A DNA stretch of 53,033 nt from Fidelibacterota bacterium (lineage in GTDB: Bacteria; Fidelibacterota; Marinisomatia; Marinisomatales; TCS55). Location: contig JACNKN010000031.1 of the NCBI GenBank assembly GCA_014382015.1, forward strand, positions 1 to 53,033, written 5' to 3'. Made by a program: the position numbers and the translations under genes. Shown here one piece after another: positions 51,720 to 53,033 of this stretch. Positions within the stretch are counted from its first letter, which is position 1, and the number at the start of each line of letters is the position of its first letter. The notes under the pieces are model-generated. The model ran no database searches and was not told where the DNA came from. It saw only the letters and a program-made list of their open reading frames with translations.

Positions 51720-52745
51720 ATGAGTTTAAATTTGAATAGTCTTGAAGAAGTTGCAAGTGCAATGGTCGCATCGGGGAGAGGTATTCTTGCGGCAGATGAA
51801 AGTACAGGCACCATTGGAAGTCGTCTGGCTCAAATTGATACGGAAAGTACATTTGAAAGTCGAAATGCTTATCGTGACCTTTTGTTCAGTGCGGATGGAA
51901 TGGAGAACTATATCAGTGGCGTTATCATGTATGATGAAACGTTACGGCAATCATCTCTGGCGGATGGAACACCTTATCCTGAGTTTTTGGCAAAGAAGGG
52001 AGTCATCCCCGGAATTAAAGTGGATGCAGGTGCCCATGATCTCTCAGGCAGTGAAGGGGAAAAAATCACCTATGGTTTAGATGGCTTGGATGAACGGTTG
52101 AAAGAATATAGGAAAATGGGCGCTCGATTTGCTAAATGGCGGGCAGTGATAAAAATTTCGGAAGATAACCCTAGTGGTTACTGTATTGGGACCAATGCCC
52201 ATGCATTGGCCCGATATGCTGCACTTTGTCAGGCAAATGATATTGTGCCCATCGTTGAACCAGAAATCCTCATGGATGGGACCCATGATATTGATGATAG
52301 TTTTGTTGTGACAGAAGAAGTGCTTCACACCGTTTTCTTTGAACTGTATTCCCAAGGCGTGAATTATAGCGGTATGGTATTAAAACCCAATATGGTTCTT
52401 TCTGGGTATGATGGGGACAACCGGGCCAGTATAGATGAAGTGGCAAATGCTACCCTTGAATGTTTTTCCAGGACGGTCCCCGTTGCGGTTGGGGGTATTG
52501 CATTTCTATCCGGTGGGCAAAGTGATGAAGATGCCACAGCACACTTGAATAAAATGAATCAGTTGTTGGGTGATAATAAACCATGGAATTTATCTTTTTC
52601 TTATGGCCGCGCCCTGCAGCAACCCGCGCTCAAAGCATGGAGAGGGAAGGATGAGAATGTGTCCACCGCCCAAGCTGCCTTTATGAAGCGTGCAAAATTA
52701 AATAGTTTGGCAACGCAGGGAAAATATTCTGAAGATATGGAGTAA
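51720..52745 (+). CDS. Class I fructose-bisphosphate aldolase
   Basis: The 341-residue enzyme cleaves fructose 1,6-bisphosphate to two triose phosphates without a metal. GRGILAADESTGTIGSRL (about residues 18-35), KWRAVIKI, VEPEIL and the Schiff-base lysine in GMVLKPNMVL (about K222) with VGGIAFLSGGQSDEDAT identify the eukaryote-like class I family. It is translated right after phosphofructokinase (AAAGGGAAAT before the ATG). Together with the tandem GAPDH genes at 36181-38200, most of the middle of glycolysis is represented in the window. Confidence 0.94.
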   Translation: MSLNLNSLEEVASAMVASGRGILAADESTGTIGSRLAQIDTESTFESRNAYRDLLFSADGMENYISGVIMYDETLRQSSLADGTPYPEFLAKKGVIPGIKVDAGAHDLSGSEGEKITYGLDGLDERLKEYRKMGARFAKWRAVIKISEDNPSGYCIGTNAHALARYAALCQANDIVPIVEPEILMDGTHDIDDSFVVTEEVLHTVFFELYSQGVNYSGMVLKPNMVLSGYDGDNRASIDEVANATLECFSRTVPVAVGGIAFLSGGQSDEDATAHLNKMNQLLGDNKPWNLSFSYGRALQQPALKAWRGKDENVSTAQAAFMKRAKLNSLATQGKYSEDME

Positions 52746-52781
52746 GGAATTTTGATTTTTCCTTCATGATATTTAAACCCT

Positions 52782-52897
52782 CAGCACAGGACGTACATCC
52801 TGTGCGAGCTGGGAGGATTTTTGAAGAAATGGAGTAAGTAGAGATACGGAATGTTTACTCGGAACTAAAACCTCGAACAGGACGTAACGTCCTGTTC
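52782..52897. repeat. Two palindromic repeats downstream of aldolase
   Basis: CAGCACAGGA (52782-52791) faces TCCTGTGC...GCTG (to 52811). At 52875-52897, GAACAGGACGT and ACGTCCTGTTC form a near-perfect 23-base palindrome around one A. The shared ACAGGACGT core suggests a repeat family. The first may terminate the aldolase transcript, though no clear T run follows. Confidence 0.55.
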
Positions 52898-52933
52898 AGA
52901 GATGGTGATGTTCAAATAATATTTTATATTTAT

Positions 52934-53033
52934 AGAAGGCTTTGCAAAACACTGTGCGTAAAGAAAAAAGAGTTAAAAATTGGCTGATTCCTGCCCGCCA
53001 CCTTCTATTTATTTCAATTGTGGCAGGCGGGAA
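52934..53033. mobile_element. MITE-like element, second copy, cut by the window edge
   Basis: The 100 bases match 30776-30875 with seven mismatches, including the CTTTGCAAAAC terminal part and the whole CCTGCCCGCCAC...GTGGCAGGCGGG hairpin. The rest lies beyond the window. Confidence 0.75.

Noticed and set aside
1-53033. CRISPR arrays, rRNA and tRNA genes
   Set aside because: I saw no regularly spaced repeats with unique spacers and no cloverleaf or rRNA-like stretches in the gaps. A covariance search was not possible.

Overview
The window reads as an AT-rich chromosome segment from a Gram-negative bacterium of the FCB type. The best single clue is the C-terminus of the 13477-16644 protein. 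It carries a type IX secretion (T9SS) sorting domain of the NYPNPFNP style that is common in Candidatus Marinimicrobia, Ignavibacteria and relatives. Lipoprotein signal peptides, heptose and Kdo pathway genes and a beta-barrel protein agree with an outer membrane. I favour a Marinimicrobia-like lineage, but the taxon is an inference from a few genes. I see no rRNA, tRNA or CRISPR array.

Region 1 (1-16706) is the most unusual part. After a GNAT acetyltransferase and a MerR-type regulator with a cysteine cluster, about 15 kb on one strand encode eight multihaem c-type cytochromes, a two-domain rhodanese lipoprotein and a beta-barrel-like protein. I count 92 haem c attachment motifs (89 CXXCH, two CX3CH, one CX4CH). 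Two cytochromes (17 and 11 haems) are fused to cytochrome b-like membrane domains. One is an 18-haem NapC/NirT-anchored protein, two are tetrahaem proteins (one a lipoprotein), one has 11 haems, one has 11 haems split by an in-frame TGA, and the last is a 1055-residue T9SS cargo made of two octahaem modules. Together they could carry electrons from the quinol pool across the periplasm and outer membrane to an extracellular acceptor or donor, or form an equivalent respiratory conduit.

Region 2 (16707-22580) is central metabolism: malic enzyme, an NnrS-family membrane protein on the opposite strand, a Cys/Met-metabolism PLP lyase and a class III aminotransferase. Region 3 (22745-29595) resembles a glycoside-utilisation cluster of the 3-keto type: DoxX protein, two Gfo/Idh/MocA oxidoreductases, an MFS carrier, a DUF1080 (3-keto-disaccharide hydrolase-like) lipoprotein and a TIM-barrel isomerase, with a HicAB toxin-antitoxin pair in the middle. 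Region 4 (29619-30729) has ADP-heptose and Kdo/heptose-type sugar genes. A MITE-like 264-bp element (30776-31039) follows, and a second copy runs off the right edge of the window.

Region 5 (31178-35319) looks like a D-amino-acid cluster: a D-aminoacylase-like amidohydrolase with an altered metal site, a DgcN/DUF1611 protein and a YkvI-type transporter. Region 6 (36181-42821) holds tandem GAPDH genes, the first lacking the catalytic cysteine, then acetoacetyl-CoA synthetase, small membrane and secreted proteins and an AEC transporter. Region 7 (42961-50448) has a large sortilin-like beta-propeller protein and lipoproteins. It also contains a nearly perfect 309-bp direct repeat that duplicates a divergent promoter region, plus gene fragments. 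Region 8 (50508-end) has a PPi-type phosphofructokinase and a class I fructose-bisphosphate aldolase, followed by palindromic repeats.
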